Source of the DNA: Methylobacterium platani
GTDB lineage: Bacteria; Pseudomonadota; Alphaproteobacteria; Rhizobiales; Beijerinckiaceae
Assembly: GCF_001653715.1 (NCBI RefSeq)
Contig: NZ_LWHQ01000007.1
Location: 1-64,000 of the forward strand
DNA: 64,000 nucleotides
Direction of reading: 5' to 3'
Below are positions 11,268-20,621 of this stretch, one piece after another. The position numbers were made by a program, and so were the translations under genes. Under the pieces are notes generated by a model that was not told the DNA's origin, ran no database searches, and was given only the letters and a program-made list of their open reading frames with translations. The stretch's first letter is position 1. Every line of letters starts with the position of its first letter.

Positions 11268-12926
11268 CTACTCGCCGGGAATGGCGGCGACGAGCTCGCG
11301 GGTGTAGGCGGATTGCGGATCGAGGAAGATCTGCGACGGCGGTCCGAGCTCGACGATCCGGCCCTTCTGCATCACGGCGATCTCGTCGCAGATCTGGCTC
11401 GCGACGCGCAGGTCGTGGGTGATGAAGATCATCGAGACGCCGGTCTCGCGCTGGATCCGGTCGAGGAGCGCCAGGATCTGGGCCTGGATCGACACGTCGA
11501 GGGCCGAGACCGCCTCGTCGGCGACCAGCACCTTCGGCTTGAACATCAGGGCGCGGGCGATGCCGACGCGCTGGCGCTGGCCGCCGGAGAATTCGTGGGG
11601 GTAGCGGTCGAAGGCGCCGGCATCGAGCCCGACATGGGCGAGGAGCGCGCGGGCCTCCTCGGCCGCCCTGGCGGTGGGCATCCCGTGCGCGACCGGGCCG
11701 ACGGTCAGGCTGGTGCCGATGGTCGAGCGCGGGTTGAGCGAGGCGAAGGGGTCCTGGAAGATCATCTGGATCTTCGGGCGCAAGGGGCGGAACTCGGCCT
11801 CCGACAACCGGGCGACGTCGCGACCCTCGAACAGGATCCGGCCGCCGTCGCTGTCGAGGAGGCGGGTCAGCAGGCGACCGACGGTGGATTTTCCCGATCC
11901 GCTCTCGCCGACGATGCCCAGGGTGCGCCCCGCGCCCAGGCTGAACGAGACGTCGTCGACCGCGCGCACCGATTTCCGGTTCCCGGACAGCCACTTGCCG
12001 GGGAAAACCCTGGCGAGCAGGGACTTGCCGCCGCCATAGGTCTTCATCAGCCCCTCGCAGACGAGGACCGGCCCGGTGCTCGCGGCCTCGAGCGGCACCC
12101 GGTCCTTGCCGGTCAGGTGCGGCACGGCGGCGATCAGTCGGCGGGTATAGGGCGCCGTCGGCGATTGCAGAACCTGCTCGGCGGTGCCCTGCTCGACGAC
12201 GTGGCCCTTCTCCATCACCACGACGGTGTCGGCGATCTCCGCCACCACGCCGAAATCGTGGGTGACGAAGACGATGCTCATCCCCTTGCGCCGCTGGATG
12301 TCGCGGATCAGCGTGAGGATCTGCGCCTGCGTCGTCACGTCGAGGGCGGTGGTCGGCTCGTCGGCCAGCAGCACCGTCGGCTCGAGCGCCAGCGCCATGG
12401 CGATCATCACCCGCTGCCGCTGCCCGCCCGAGAGCTGGAACGGGTAGCGGTGGACCATCTGCGCCGGATCGGGCAGGCCGACCTCGGCCAGGAGCTCGAG
12501 GGAGCGGCTGCGCCGGGTCGCGCGGGTGCCGACCGCGTGCGCCGCCATCACCTCGTCGATCTGCGCCCCGACGGTCATCAGCGGGTTGAGGGCCGAGAGC
12601 GGGTCCTGGAAGATCATCGACACCACCCGGCCGCGCATGGCCCGCAGGGCGTCCTCCGGCATCCCGACGATCTCGGCGTCGCCCAGCCGGATCCGGCCCG
12701 AGCGGATCGCGATCGCCTTCGGCAGGAGGCCCATGATGGCGTTGGCGGTGACGGACTTGCCCGACCCGGATTCGCCGATGATGCAGAGGATCTTGCCCTT
12801 CAGGAGGTCGAAGGAGATGCCCGAGACCGCGTGGGCGCGCTCCATCCCCGCCGGCAGGCCGATCTCGAGGTCCCGGACGGAGAGCGCCGCCTGCCCGTCA
12901 GCGTCGATGTGGGGGGTGTCTGACAT
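11268..12926 (-). CDS. Fused ABC transporter ATPase (DppD-DppF type)
   Basis: This is a 552-residue protein with two nucleotide-binding domains. The first has Walker A GESGSGKSVTANAI, signature LSGGQRQRV and Walker B LLADEPTTALD. The second has Walker A GESGSGKSTVGRLL, signature FSGGQRQRVGIARAL and Walker B VLVADEAVSALD, where DEA replaces the common DEP. Each is followed by the oligopeptide ATPase C-terminal stretch. It heads the minus-strand importer operon and powers the DppBC permease. Confidence 0.92.
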   Translation of the reverse strand: MSDTPHIDADGQAALSVRDLEIGLPAGMERAHAVSGISFDLLKGKILCIIGESGSGKSVTANAIMGLLPKAIAIRSGRIRLGDAEIVGMPEDALRAMRGRVVSMIFQDPLSALNPLMTVGAQIDEVMAAHAVGTRATRRSRSLELLAEVGLPDPAQMVHRYPFQLSGGQRQRVMIAMALALEPTVLLADEPTTALDVTTQAQILTLIRDIQRRKGMSIVFVTHDFGVVAEIADTVVVMEKGHVVEQGTAEQVLQSPTAPYTRRLIAAVPHLTGKDRVPLEAASTGPVLVCEGLMKTYGGGKSLLARVFPGKWLSGNRKSVRAVDDVSFSLGAGRTLGIVGESGSGKSTVGRLLTRLLDSDGGRILFEGRDVARLSEAEFRPLRPKIQMIFQDPFASLNPRSTIGTSLTVGPVAHGMPTARAAEEARALLAHVGLDAGAFDRYPHEFSGGQRQRVGIARALMFKPKVLVADEAVSALDVSIQAQILALLDRIQRETGVSMIFITHDLRVASQICDEIAVMQKGRIVELGPPSQIFLDPQSAYTRELVAAIPGE

Positions 12927-13888
12927 GGCGCGTCTCTCGCAGCGTGGTCACGGATGTCCTGAACGGGCCGGCGTCCCGAACGGTCCCCCGGGGGCGGCCC
13001 GGGAGCCCGCGAGCCGTCGGGACGACCCGGCCCGCCTCACGCGCCGAGGCCGCCGGGCGGGCCGCCGAAACGGATCTGATAATGCACGTCCATCACGAAA
13101 GCGCCGTCCGCTTCATGGATACTGTATTAAATATCCGCAATGCGAAGGTGTTAGTTTCTCATTTGCCGAGATATAGTTTCGATACCTGAGGATCATCAAG
13201 TCGAAATGTTGGGCACCTAATGAAGCACTTGCCCGATTTTTGTCGCCGCGCCGCTCGTCACGCGGGGCGATGCCCGCTCCGTCGAACCCATGGTCTCCGC
13301 CCCGTGCACGAGTTGCATTTTCTGCTTTCTAGGACATTGCGCGATCACGGCCGCGCGAATCTGCCGTTCGGGGCGAACGGGACGGCACGATCTTGCAAAG
13401 GCGGCCGCGCACGAAGCCGAATCATGTCGCTGTCGGGCCGTCCCCGGGCGCGGTGTCGCCGAGGCCCGCTCACCACGATGACCGGCAGGGCCGAACCGTC
13501 CGGCGGACAGGCGACACTCAATCGTCGATCGGAGCGATGCTTGCCGGGGTCGTGGTGCACCGCCCGTGCACCGCTCCGGCGGGCCTGCGCCGACGGGCCG
13601 CGGATCGCGGGGGCTCGCCGGGGAAGGCGCCGATCTCCTCGATGCGGCGCCTGATCGCGCCGTCGAGGCGCTCAAGGGAGGCTGGTCGAGCGCAGCTCGG
13701 TTGGTCGAGCGCAGCTCGGTTGGTCGAGCGCAGCTCGGTTGGTCGAGCGCAGCTCGACACGATGGGCGGCCGGGAGCGTCATGCCGGCGGCGATGTCGGC
13801 CTCCACCGCCTCCATCGGCACGGTCGGCTATCCCGGGGCGACGATCGGCGTCGCGCCGCGCGCAGGCGGCGGGCGGGTCGACCACGCC
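12927..13888. other. Long intergenic region without a supported gene
   Basis: About 960 bases between two minus-strand genes. Frames on both strands are Arg/Pro/Ala-rich and match nothing I recognise. Bases ~13080-13220 are AT-rich and may carry the promoter of the ABC importer operon. The stretch 13684-13756 holds 19-base tandem repeats, annotated separately. Confidence 0.4.
13684..13756. repeat. 19-base tandem direct repeat, 3.8 copies
   Basis: The unit GGTCGAGCGCAGCTCGGTT occurs three times in full (13684-13702, 13703-13721, 13722-13740) and once as its first 16 bases (13741-13756). Each unit contains the small palindrome GAGC-GCA-GCTC. Copies are identical and contiguous, without spacers, so it is a recently expanded minisatellite rather than a CRISPR. 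Confidence 0.9.
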
Positions 13889-14677
13889 TCACCGTTCCGG
13901 CGGCACCATCCCCTTCTCCGCCAGGATCGGCGCGGCCTCGGACCCGGCGAGATCGCGCAGGAGGGACGAAGCGGCCCCGGCCTGCGCGGCCCCCTCCGGG
14001 ATCATGCCCGCATAGGTCGTGAAGGTCTGCACCTCCGCCGGGATCGGCCCGACGAGGCGTGCGCCGGTCACGGCCAGCAGCTCGCTCGTCTGCTGCAGGG
14101 CCAGATCGGCGTCGCCCGAGACGAGGCGCGACGCCGCGAGGCCACCGCGGACCAGCACCAGCTTGTCCCTCATCCGGTCGGCGATGCCGAGGCGCTCGAA
14201 GAGCCCCGCGAGGTAGATCCCGCTCGACCCGCCGGAGGCCGGATCGACCATCGCGACGGCCCGTGCCCGCAGCAGCGCCTCGCGAAACGCCGCCGGGGTG
14301 GCGATGTCGGGGACCGGCGCCCCGGCCCGGACGGCGACGCCGATCCCGACCTTGGCGAGCGGCACCGGCGGCGCGCCGGCGAGGCGGCCCTCGCGAATCA
14401 GGGCGTCGAGGCCGCCCGGGGTCAGCACCACGAGGTCGGGCCGGGCGCCGTCGCGGATCGCCTGCGCCACCGCGCCGGCCGTGTCGCTGCGGATGAGCAC
14501 CGTGTGACCGGTGCGTCGCTCGAACGGCGGCACCAAAAGGACCGCCGCGGGCTTGTAGGCGCCCGTGGTGAGAAGCGTGATCTCGGCCGACCGGGCGGAG
14601 GTCGCGACGGCGAGCCCGATGCCGAGCACCCCGCAGGTGCGCCACAGGGTTCGGACGAGCGGCGTAAGGCGACGCAT
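13889..14677 (-). CDS. Exported substrate-binding protein, molybdate-binding (ModA)-like
   Basis: This is a 262-residue protein with a Sec signal peptide (to about ATSARSA) and a ModA-like two-lobed binding fold: TTGAYKPA near the mature start, a PDLVVLTPGGLDALIREG segment at ~80-97, and VDPASGGSSGIYLAG at ~145-160. The likely role is binding an oxyanion or small organic ligand in the periplasm. No permease or ATPase is adjacent, so it is an orphan. It follows hpnK by 68 bases on the same strand and may be read through from the hopanoid operon. Confidence 0.65.
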   Translation of the reverse strand: MRRLTPLVRTLWRTCGVLGIGLAVATSARSAEITLLTTGAYKPAAVLLVPPFERRTGHTVLIRSDTAGAVAQAIRDGARPDLVVLTPGGLDALIREGRLAGAPPVPLAKVGIGVAVRAGAPVPDIATPAAFREALLRARAVAMVDPASGGSSGIYLAGLFERLGIADRMRDKLVLVRGGLAASRLVSGDADLALQQTSELLAVTGARLVGPIPAEVQTFTTYAGMIPEGAAQAGAASSLLRDLAGSEAAPILAEKGMVPPER

Positions 14678-14745
14678 GGACGGGCTCCCGACGGACCGGG
14701 CCGCGTGCCCGGCCCTGCCCCCTCGGTAGCCGACCGCCCTCGCCT

Positions 14746-15606
14746 TCAGCGAGCGAAATCCGAGAAGCCGCCGGTGACGGCGCCCGAGGCCGCGAGCGCC
14801 GCCCGGCTCGCCGGCGAGACCAGGGCCGCCAGCTCCTCGGCATAGGCGTAGCCGGGCGCCTCGCCGGGAAAGCCGCCCGCGGTGGCCGGATGCAGGTAGA
14901 GCTCGGTCAGCCCGTCCGGCAGGTGGCGCAGCAGGCCCTCGACGCGGGCCGGAGTCATGGCGCCCGACCAGGCGAGGCCGAGCACGCGGTCGGGGGTGAG
15001 GAGGCCGGCCCGCCGGGCTCGCGCCCGCAGCAGCGCCGCCCAGGGCGCGGTGTCGAGGGCGAGGCGCGGGTATGCCCCGGGCTCGGCGCGGCGCAGGGTC
15101 CCGCGCGGTTCGAGCGGCACCCGGATCGCCCGCATGCCGTAGTCGCGCCCGATCGACAGGACCATGCCGACGATGATCGGGTGGACGTGGAAGTGCTTGT
15201 GCGCGTTGACGTGGTCGAGGGGCAGCCCGGTCGCGCGAAACGCCTCGAACTGCGCCCGGATCTCGGCGGCGAGCTGGCGGCGGGTGCTTCGTTTCAGCGC
15301 CAGGTCGAGCCCGAGCCGCCCCTGGTCGGCCCGGATCAGACCGTCCCTGTCGACGAGGTCCGGCAGGGCGGAGGCGTGCAGGGTCGGCCAGGCCTCGACC
15401 ATCACGAGGTGGAGGCCGACCCGCAGCGAGGGCATCGCGCGGGCCCGGGCCACCGCGTCGGCGGCGCCGGGGGCCGAGACCATCAGGCTCGCGGCGGTGA
15501 GGATGCCGTCGCGGTGGGCCCGCTCCACCGCCGCGTTGACCTGGGACGAGAGGCCGAAATCGTCGGAGGTGACGACGAGGCGCTGGCGGGACACGGGGAT
15601 GGACAT
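14746..15606 (-). CDS. hpnK: Hopanoid biosynthesis deacetylase HpnK (YdjC family)
   Basis: This is a 286-residue YdjC-type carbohydrate deacetylase. The metal/active-site Asp pair is in VVTSDDFGLS (~11-20), and HVNAHKHFHVHP supplies the histidines. In the hopanoid pathway HpnK removes the acetyl group from N-acetylglucosaminyl-bacteriohopanetetrol to give the glucosamine form. The start chosen is ATG at 15606; frame upstream of it is not protein-like. It follows hpnJ, separated by a strong hairpin. Confidence 0.88.
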   Translation of the reverse strand: MSIPVSRQRLVVTSDDFGLSSQVNAAVERAHRDGILTAASLMVSAPGAADAVARARAMPSLRVGLHLVMVEAWPTLHASALPDLVDRDGLIRADQGRLGLDLALKRSTRRQLAAEIRAQFEAFRATGLPLDHVNAHKHFHVHPIIVGMVLSIGRDYGMRAIRVPLEPRGTLRRAEPGAYPRLALDTAPWAALLRARARRAGLLTPDRVLGLAWSGAMTPARVEGLLRHLPDGLTELYLHPATAGGFPGEAPGYAYAEELAALVSPASRAALAASGAVTGGFSDFAR

Positions 15607-15631
15607 GGTCGGCAGGTCTCGCGACGTGAAA

Positions 15632-15663
15632 GAGCCTCCCCGTCCGGCGGGACGGGGAGGCTC
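15632..15663 (-). terminator. Hairpin between hpnJ and hpnK
   Basis: Perfect 14-base arms GAGCCTCCCCGTCC and GGACGGGGAGGCTC surround a GGCG loop. It begins 36 bases after the hpnJ stop and ends 26 bases before the hpnK start. Lacking a U-run, it may be an attenuator or RNA-stability element rather than a full stop, because hpnK has no other obvious promoter. Confidence 0.6.
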
Positions 15664-15698
15664 GCGCCCGCTCAGGCGGGAAGGTCGAGCGGAGGAGT

Positions 15699-17138
15699 TT
15701 ACGCCGCCTTCTTGGCGACGCCCTGGCGCTCGCGCAGGAAGTGCCAGAACTCGACGCCCTCGCGCAGGCGGCGCTTCATCATGTCGGGCGAGCGCACCAT
15801 CTCGCTGACGATCGAGGCGATCTTCGGAGCGCGGAAGTAGAACTTCTTGTAGAACTCCTCCACCGAGTCGAAGATCTCGGTGTGGGACAGGTGCGGGTAG
15901 TGCAGCGGCGCGATCTGCACGCCGTTCTCGTCGACGAGCTCGGCGTTGTCCTTGTCGAGCCAGCCGTTCTCGACCGCCTGCTTGTACAGGAAGGTGCCCG
16001 GATAGGGCGCGGCGAGCGAGACCTGGATGGTGTGCGGGTTGATCCGCTTGGCGAAGGCGATCGTCTCCTGGATCGTCTCCTTGGTCTCGCCCGGCAGGCC
16101 GAGGATGAAGGTGCCGTGGATGGCGATGCCGAGATCGTGGCAGTCCTGGGTGAACTTCTCGGCGACCTCGACCCGCATGCCCTTCTTGATGTTGTGCAGG
16201 ATCTGCTGGTTGCCCGACTCGTAGCCGACCAGCAGCAGGCGCAGGCCGTTCTCCTTGAGAACCTTCAGGGTCTCGCGCGGCACGTTGGCCTTGGCGTTGC
16301 ACGACCAGGTCACGCCGAGCTTGCCGAGCTCACGGGCGATCTCCTCGGCGCGCGGGAGGTTGTCCGTGAAGGTGTCGTCGTCGAAGAAGAACTCCTTGGT
16401 CTGCGGGAACTCCTTCAGGCAGTACTTGATCTCCTCGATCACGTGCGCGACCGAGCGGGTGCGGTAGGTATGACCGCCGACCGTCTGCGGCCACAGGCAG
16501 AAGGTGCAGCGCGACTTGCAGCCCCGGCCCGAATAGAACGAGATGTAGGGGTGCTTGAGGTAGCCGATGAAGTACTTCTCCATCTGCAGGTCGCGCTTGT
16601 AGACCGAGGTCACGAACGGCAGCTGGTCCATGTCCGTCATGATCTCGCGGTCCGGGTTGTGGACCACGACGCCGTCGGCGTTCCGGAACGAGAGACCCTT
16701 GATCTCCGCCATCGGCACGCCGTCGGCGACCTCCTTGACGGTGAAGTCGAACTCGTTGCGGGCGCAGAAATCGACGGCCGGCGCCTGGGCCATGGCGCCG
16801 GCGGCGTCCACCGCCACCTTGGCGCCGATCAGGCCGGCGATCAGCTTCGGGTTCTTGGCCTTCAGCGCCTCGATCGTCTTCACGTCCGACTTGAACGACG
16901 GCACCGAGGTGTGCAGCACCACGAGGTCGAAGTCGTTGGCCTGGGCCACGATCTCCGGCAGCTTGATGTCGTGCGGGGGCGCGTCGATCAGCTTGGAGTT
17001 CGGCACCAGGGCGGCCGGCTGCGCGAGCCAGGTCGGGTACCAGAACGACTTGATCTCGCGCTTGGCCTGGTAGCGCGAGCCGGCGCCGCCATCGAAGCCG
17101 TCGAAGGTGGGGGCCTGGAGGAAGAGGGTCCGCATCAT
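15699..17138 (-). CDS. hpnJ: Hopanoid biosynthesis radical SAM protein HpnJ
   Basis: This is a 479-residue B12-binding-type radical SAM enzyme. The N-terminal half resembles a cobalamin-binding domain, and the iron-sulfur motif is SGRGCKSRCTFCLWPQ (CxxxCxxC). HpnJ contracts glucosaminyl-bacteriohopanetetrol to the cyclitol ether. It has FILGLPGETKETI, typical of the MiaB/BchE superfamily. It lies between hpnI and hpnK in the usual order. A second Met follows the first, so the start could be three bases later. Confidence 0.92.
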   Translation of the reverse strand: MMRTLFLQAPTFDGFDGGAGSRYQAKREIKSFWYPTWLAQPAALVPNSKLIDAPPHDIKLPEIVAQANDFDLVVLHTSVPSFKSDVKTIEALKAKNPKLIAGLIGAKVAVDAAGAMAQAPAVDFCARNEFDFTVKEVADGVPMAEIKGLSFRNADGVVVHNPDREIMTDMDQLPFVTSVYKRDLQMEKYFIGYLKHPYISFYSGRGCKSRCTFCLWPQTVGGHTYRTRSVAHVIEEIKYCLKEFPQTKEFFFDDDTFTDNLPRAEEIARELGKLGVTWSCNAKANVPRETLKVLKENGLRLLLVGYESGNQQILHNIKKGMRVEVAEKFTQDCHDLGIAIHGTFILGLPGETKETIQETIAFAKRINPHTIQVSLAAPYPGTFLYKQAVENGWLDKDNAELVDENGVQIAPLHYPHLSHTEIFDSVEEFYKKFYFRAPKIASIVSEMVRSPDMMKRRLREGVEFWHFLRERQGVAKKAA

Positions 17139-17212
17139 CGGGAAGGTGTCTCAGGAGAGGGGAGCCGCATCCGCGGCCGGTGAGGCCGCCGGGCGGCCCG
17201 ATGAGGTGTGCG

Positions 17213-18397
17213 TCAAGTCGAGGGAGCGCCGGACTCGCGGGCGAGGCCGGATTCCGGGATCAGCGTGCCATCCGCAACGACCCGATAATCATGACCTTTC
17301 CAAGTCACGGCGCCGGAGACGAAGCACCAGGCGAAGCCGGCGAAGGACAGGAGGTCGCGGATCGGCAGCAGCCAGTAGGGGTGCGGCTCGAGGCCGAAGG
17401 CCCGCTCGATCCGCATGCACAGCACGATCCGGCAGGCGAGCGCCAGCGCCGCGGTGGCGAGCGTGTAGACGCCGGCATCCGGCAGCAGCGCCGCGATCAG
17501 CGCCAGCGGCACGGCGTGGGTGACCAGCGTGCCGGCGTAGCCCACCGGGTCGAGGTTGCGGATGGTGCGGTTCCACCGGGTCTCGTGGCGCCACAGGCCG
17601 GCGAGCGAGGTGTCGACGCAGGTATGCCCGATGGTGAAGCTCGGGATCGCCACGATGCCGCCTTGCGCCCGCAGCGCCGCCCCGAGGGCGTAGTCGTCGG
17701 CGAGGTCGTCGCGGATCGCCTCGAAGCCGCCGATCCGCGGCAGCAGCTCGGTGCGGAACGCGATGGTCGAGCCGAAGCACGGATCGGCGAGGCCCAGGGA
17801 CGTGCCCATCAGGACGTTGGGCAGGAACTGGGTGTCGATGGCCAGCGCCGAGAGATGGGCCCACACGCCGCGATTGGCCGGCACGCCGTGATAGAGGCAC
17901 GTCACGCCCGACACGCCCGGCCGGCCGAGCTCGGCGACGATGCGCTCGAGGTAGTCGGGCGCCACCACCATGTCGCTGTCGGCGAGCACCACGACCTCGT
18001 GGGCGATCAGGCCGCCCATGTTGATGAGGTTCGAGACCTTGCGGTTCGCGCCGTGCTGGCGGGCGTCGATCACGAGGTCGATGCGCAGGGACGGGTGCTC
18101 GGCCTGGAGGCGGTGCACCACGGCGATCGCCGGGTCGGCGGCGTTCTGCACCCCGAAGACCACCTGGACGGCGCCGGCATAGGCCTGGCGGCAGAAGGTG
18201 GCGAGGTTGGCGTGCAGGTTCGGCTCGTCGCCGCAGAGCGGCTTGAGCAGGGTCACGGACGGGCGGGCGGCATCGGGGGCGAGGCGCGGCACCGGGCGGC
18301 GGGCGAGACGCCCGGCGAGCCAGGCGGTCGTCAGGCCGTACACGCATCCGGCGAGCGCCAGGACGAGCAACAGGGCGGAGATCCAGGTCCAATCCAT
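17213..18397 (-). CDS. hpnI: Hopanoid biosynthesis glycosyltransferase HpnI
   Basis: This is a 394-residue membrane glycosyltransferase of the ceramide-glucosyltransferase type (GT2/GT21). An N-terminal helix is followed by TLLKPLCGDEPNL, the metal-binding VVLADSDMVVAPDYL, a DDYALGAALRAQGG segment and the HETRWNRTIR motif, with membrane helices at the C-terminus. HpnI adds N-acetylglucosamine to bacteriohopanetetrol, the first step before HpnK and HpnJ. It is followed by hpnJ 74 bases downstream. Confidence 0.92.
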   Translation of the reverse strand: MDWTWISALLLVLALAGCVYGLTTAWLAGRLARRPVPRLAPDAARPSVTLLKPLCGDEPNLHANLATFCRQAYAGAVQVVFGVQNAADPAIAVVHRLQAEHPSLRIDLVIDARQHGANRKVSNLINMGGLIAHEVVVLADSDMVVAPDYLERIVAELGRPGVSGVTCLYHGVPANRGVWAHLSALAIDTQFLPNVLMGTSLGLADPCFGSTIAFRTELLPRIGGFEAIRDDLADDYALGAALRAQGGIVAIPSFTIGHTCVDTSLAGLWRHETRWNRTIRNLDPVGYAGTLVTHAVPLALIAALLPDAGVYTLATAALALACRIVLCMRIERAFGLEPHPYWLLPIRDLLSFAGFAWCFVSGAVTWKGHDYRVVADGTLIPESGLARESGAPST

Positions 18398-18552
18398 GGC
18401 GAGGCGGCGATCCCTGGCAGGAAGTTGGCCGCGCTGTCAGGCGCGGCGGGCTGTCTTGTGATGGCGAGGCTGCCGGCGGACGGTGAGGATCCCGTGAAGG
18501 ATCCCGCGCCCGCCGGCATCAGGCGACGGCCTCGCGGGCCGTCGGGGGGCGG

Positions 18553-19212
18553 TCAGGGCTTGGCCTTGGGGGCCGGCGCCGCCAGCATCGTCTCGGTCGA
18601 TGTCTTCAGGTGGGCGAGCAACCCGTCGGCGCCACCCTCCTGCAGCGGCTCGGAGAAGCCGGTGCGCAGGGTGCCGGCCTCGCTGACCGTGCCCTGGAGG
18701 TAGACGTCGGTGATCTTGTTGTCGGCGTTCAGCACGTAGTCGACCGGGGAGGTGTCGCCGCTGCCGTCGGTCACCGTGACGTGCACGATGCGGCCGGAGC
18801 CACGGGCCTCGCTCTTCGGGTCGATGGCGAACTTGCTGCCGGAGGCGGCGCTGAGCCGGGTGGCGTAGGTCGCGGTGAGGTAGGGGCCGAAGGCGGCGAT
18901 CAGCGCCTGCTGCTTCTCCGCCGGGATGTCCTTCCAGCGGGTGCCGACGCCGAGGCGCAGCATCGCCGGCAGGTCGAAATTCTGCTGCATCGGGCCGGAC
19001 AGGATCTCGGCCCGGGCGCGCACGTCGCCGGCCTTCAGCGCCGCCTCGAGGGCGTCGGTCATGCGCCGCACGGTGGCGACCGCCGGATCGCCCTCCCCGC
19101 CCGCCGGGGCGGCGGGGGTGGCGGGGGTGGCGGTCTGGGCGAGCGCCGGCAGGGCCGCCGTCACCAGGCCGGCGATCGTCAGGCTGCGCAGGATGTCGCG
19201 TCGGGTCTGCAC
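18553..19212 (-). CDS. hpnM: Hopanoid-associated MlaC/Ttg2D-like protein HpnM
   Basis: This is a 219-residue periplasmic protein with a leader (MQTRRDILRSLTIAGLVTAA, a possible twin-arginine signal) and an MlaC-like body: FDLPAMLRLGVGTRW, then ATYATRLSAASGSKF and VDYVLN--NKITDVYLQGTVSEA. The MlaC family carries lipids across the periplasm, and HpnM is proposed to help move hopanoids to the outer membrane. It starts four bases after hpnL stops, so the pair is cotranscribed. Confidence 0.87.
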   Translation of the reverse strand: MQTRRDILRSLTIAGLVTAALPALAQTATPATPAAPAGGEGDPAVATVRRMTDALEAALKAGDVRARAEILSGPMQQNFDLPAMLRLGVGTRWKDIPAEKQQALIAAFGPYLTATYATRLSAASGSKFAIDPKSEARGSGRIVHVTVTDGSGDTSPVDYVLNADNKITDVYLQGTVSEAGTLRTGFSEPLQEGGADGLLAHLKTSTETMLAAPAPKAKP

Positions 19213-19216
19213 CAGG

Positions 19217-20308
19217 TCACTCTCCTTTGCCGTCGGCGGGCGCCGCGGCGTAGCCGAAGGCGGGCTCGTGAGCCCTGCGCGCGTGGGGTCTGCGCGAGCG
19301 GACGAGCGCCCGCAGGGCCGCGCCGAGGCCGGCCGCCGGGCGGCTTCCCGGCTCGGACCTGCCGTCCTCCATGGCGTGCCAGAGCATCAGGCTCGGCAGC
19401 CCGACCGCGAGGTCGGCGAGGCGCTTGATCAGCGACAGGGCGAGCGCCGCCTCGGCCGGGATGCCGAACACGGCGCAGAGCGCGATCAGCCCGCCCTCCT
19501 GCGCGCCGAGCGCGCCCGGCACCGCGAAGGCGGCGCCGCGCACGGCCTGGGCCAGGCTCTCGATCACGATCGCCTCGAGGAAGCCGACCTCGTAGCCCAT
19601 GAAGCGGAGCGCGATCCAGACCTCGAGCGTGCCGATGATCCAGCCGAACAGGTGCGTGCCGATCGCGGTGACAATGCGGCCGCGGGCGGCGTAGAGGCCG
19701 CGCAGGCGCTCGAACAGCACGTCGACGGCGCCGAAGATCCGCCACTCGCGCCCGCCGGCGAAGCGGTTGATCGCCGCCTGGAGCAGGCTCTGGCCGAAGC
19801 GGCGCTGCACCAGGTAGAACGCCACCAGGGCCGGCGCCGCGACGATCAGGCCGAGGCCGACATAGTGCACGATCGGCCCGTCGCCGCCGAGGGCGACCAG
19901 GATGCCGAGGCCGGCCACCGTGAACAGGAACTGCGTCAGCGCCTGGATCATCAGGTCGACCAGGGTGGTGGCGCCCGACAGCGCGCCCGGGACCCGGAAC
20001 AACGTCAGCAGGCGCGCGCCGATCAGGTCGCCGCCGACCTGCGCCACGGGGAGCAGCGTGTTGACGCCCTCGCGCACGAAGCGCACGCTGACGCAGTCGC
20101 GCAGCAGCGGCCTCTCGCCGCGGGGGAACACCACCCACCAGCCAAGGCCGGCCCAGGCCACCGCCACGACGCGCGCGACGACGACCAGCACGGCGCCCCA
20201 GCCCGAGGCCCACAGGGCCGCGGCGACCGCCTCCGGCCCCGAGGAGACGAACAGGCCGATCACGGTGCACAGGCCGGCGATCAGGCCCAGTGTCGTCAGT
20301 CGCTTCAT
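19217..20308 (-). CDS. hpnL: Hopanoid-associated integral membrane protein HpnL
   Basis: This is a 363-residue polytopic membrane protein of the lysylphosphatidylglycerol-synthase-TM / UPF0104 type. It has 6-8 hydrophobic segments, the LPVAQVGGDLIGARLL motif and VPGALGAQEGGLIAL near 265, which are hallmarks of the family. A basic, Arg-rich tail follows. It heads the hpnL-M-I-J-K run. The start at 20308 is chosen because upstream sequence is not membrane-like. Its role in hopanoid handling is inferred from context. Confidence 0.87.
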   Translation of the reverse strand: MKRLTTLGLIAGLCTVIGLFVSSGPEAVAAALWASGWGAVLVVVARVVAVAWAGLGWWVVFPRGERPLLRDCVSVRFVREGVNTLLPVAQVGGDLIGARLLTLFRVPGALSGATTLVDLMIQALTQFLFTVAGLGILVALGGDGPIVHYVGLGLIVAAPALVAFYLVQRRFGQSLLQAAINRFAGGREWRIFGAVDVLFERLRGLYAARGRIVTAIGTHLFGWIIGTLEVWIALRFMGYEVGFLEAIVIESLAQAVRGAAFAVPGALGAQEGGLIALCAVFGIPAEAALALSLIKRLADLAVGLPSLMLWHAMEDGRSEPGSRPAAGLGAALRALVRSRRPHARRAHEPAFGYAAAPADGKGE

Positions 20309-20621
20309 GACCCTCTTTCTGTCGCGGCGGCCGCGGCCCCGGGAGGCGCGCCATTCCGGCAACGGGGACGAAACAAAGCAGCGCCGTTGCCTCCCGGCAC
20401 GTTGCAGCTTTGATGGGCGCTGTCTATCACCGGCCGGACACAGTGCCGGCGAAACCGGCACGACCCGCCGACGCGGCGAGACAGCCCAAAGCATCGCCGC
20501 CCAAGCATCGCCGCAAGCTTATGTTATGGCGCAGCTTCCTTGCCCGCCGGCCTCGACCGGCGGAGCTCGGGATCGCGCGAGAGACGGCCGCGCGTGACGG
20601 CCGCCAGGGGATGGACGAGGC
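20309..20621. other. Divergent promoter region between hpnL and the amidinotransferase gene
   Basis: These 313 bases separate the divergent hopanoid operon and amidinotransferase gene. No protein-like frame is present. A short AAGCATCGCCGC sequence occurs twice around 20490-20515. The region should contain both promoters. Confidence 0.45.

Noticed and set aside
9465..12923. Very long plus-strand open frame
   Set aside because: It is antisense to the binding-protein and ATPase genes; long antisense frames are common at this GC content.
13684..13756. CRISPR-like array
   Set aside because: Repeats are contiguous 19-base units without spacers and no cas genes are near.
12927..13888. One or more small genes
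   Set aside because: Frames are low-complexity Arg/Pro/Ala on both strands with no domain or ribosome site I could support.
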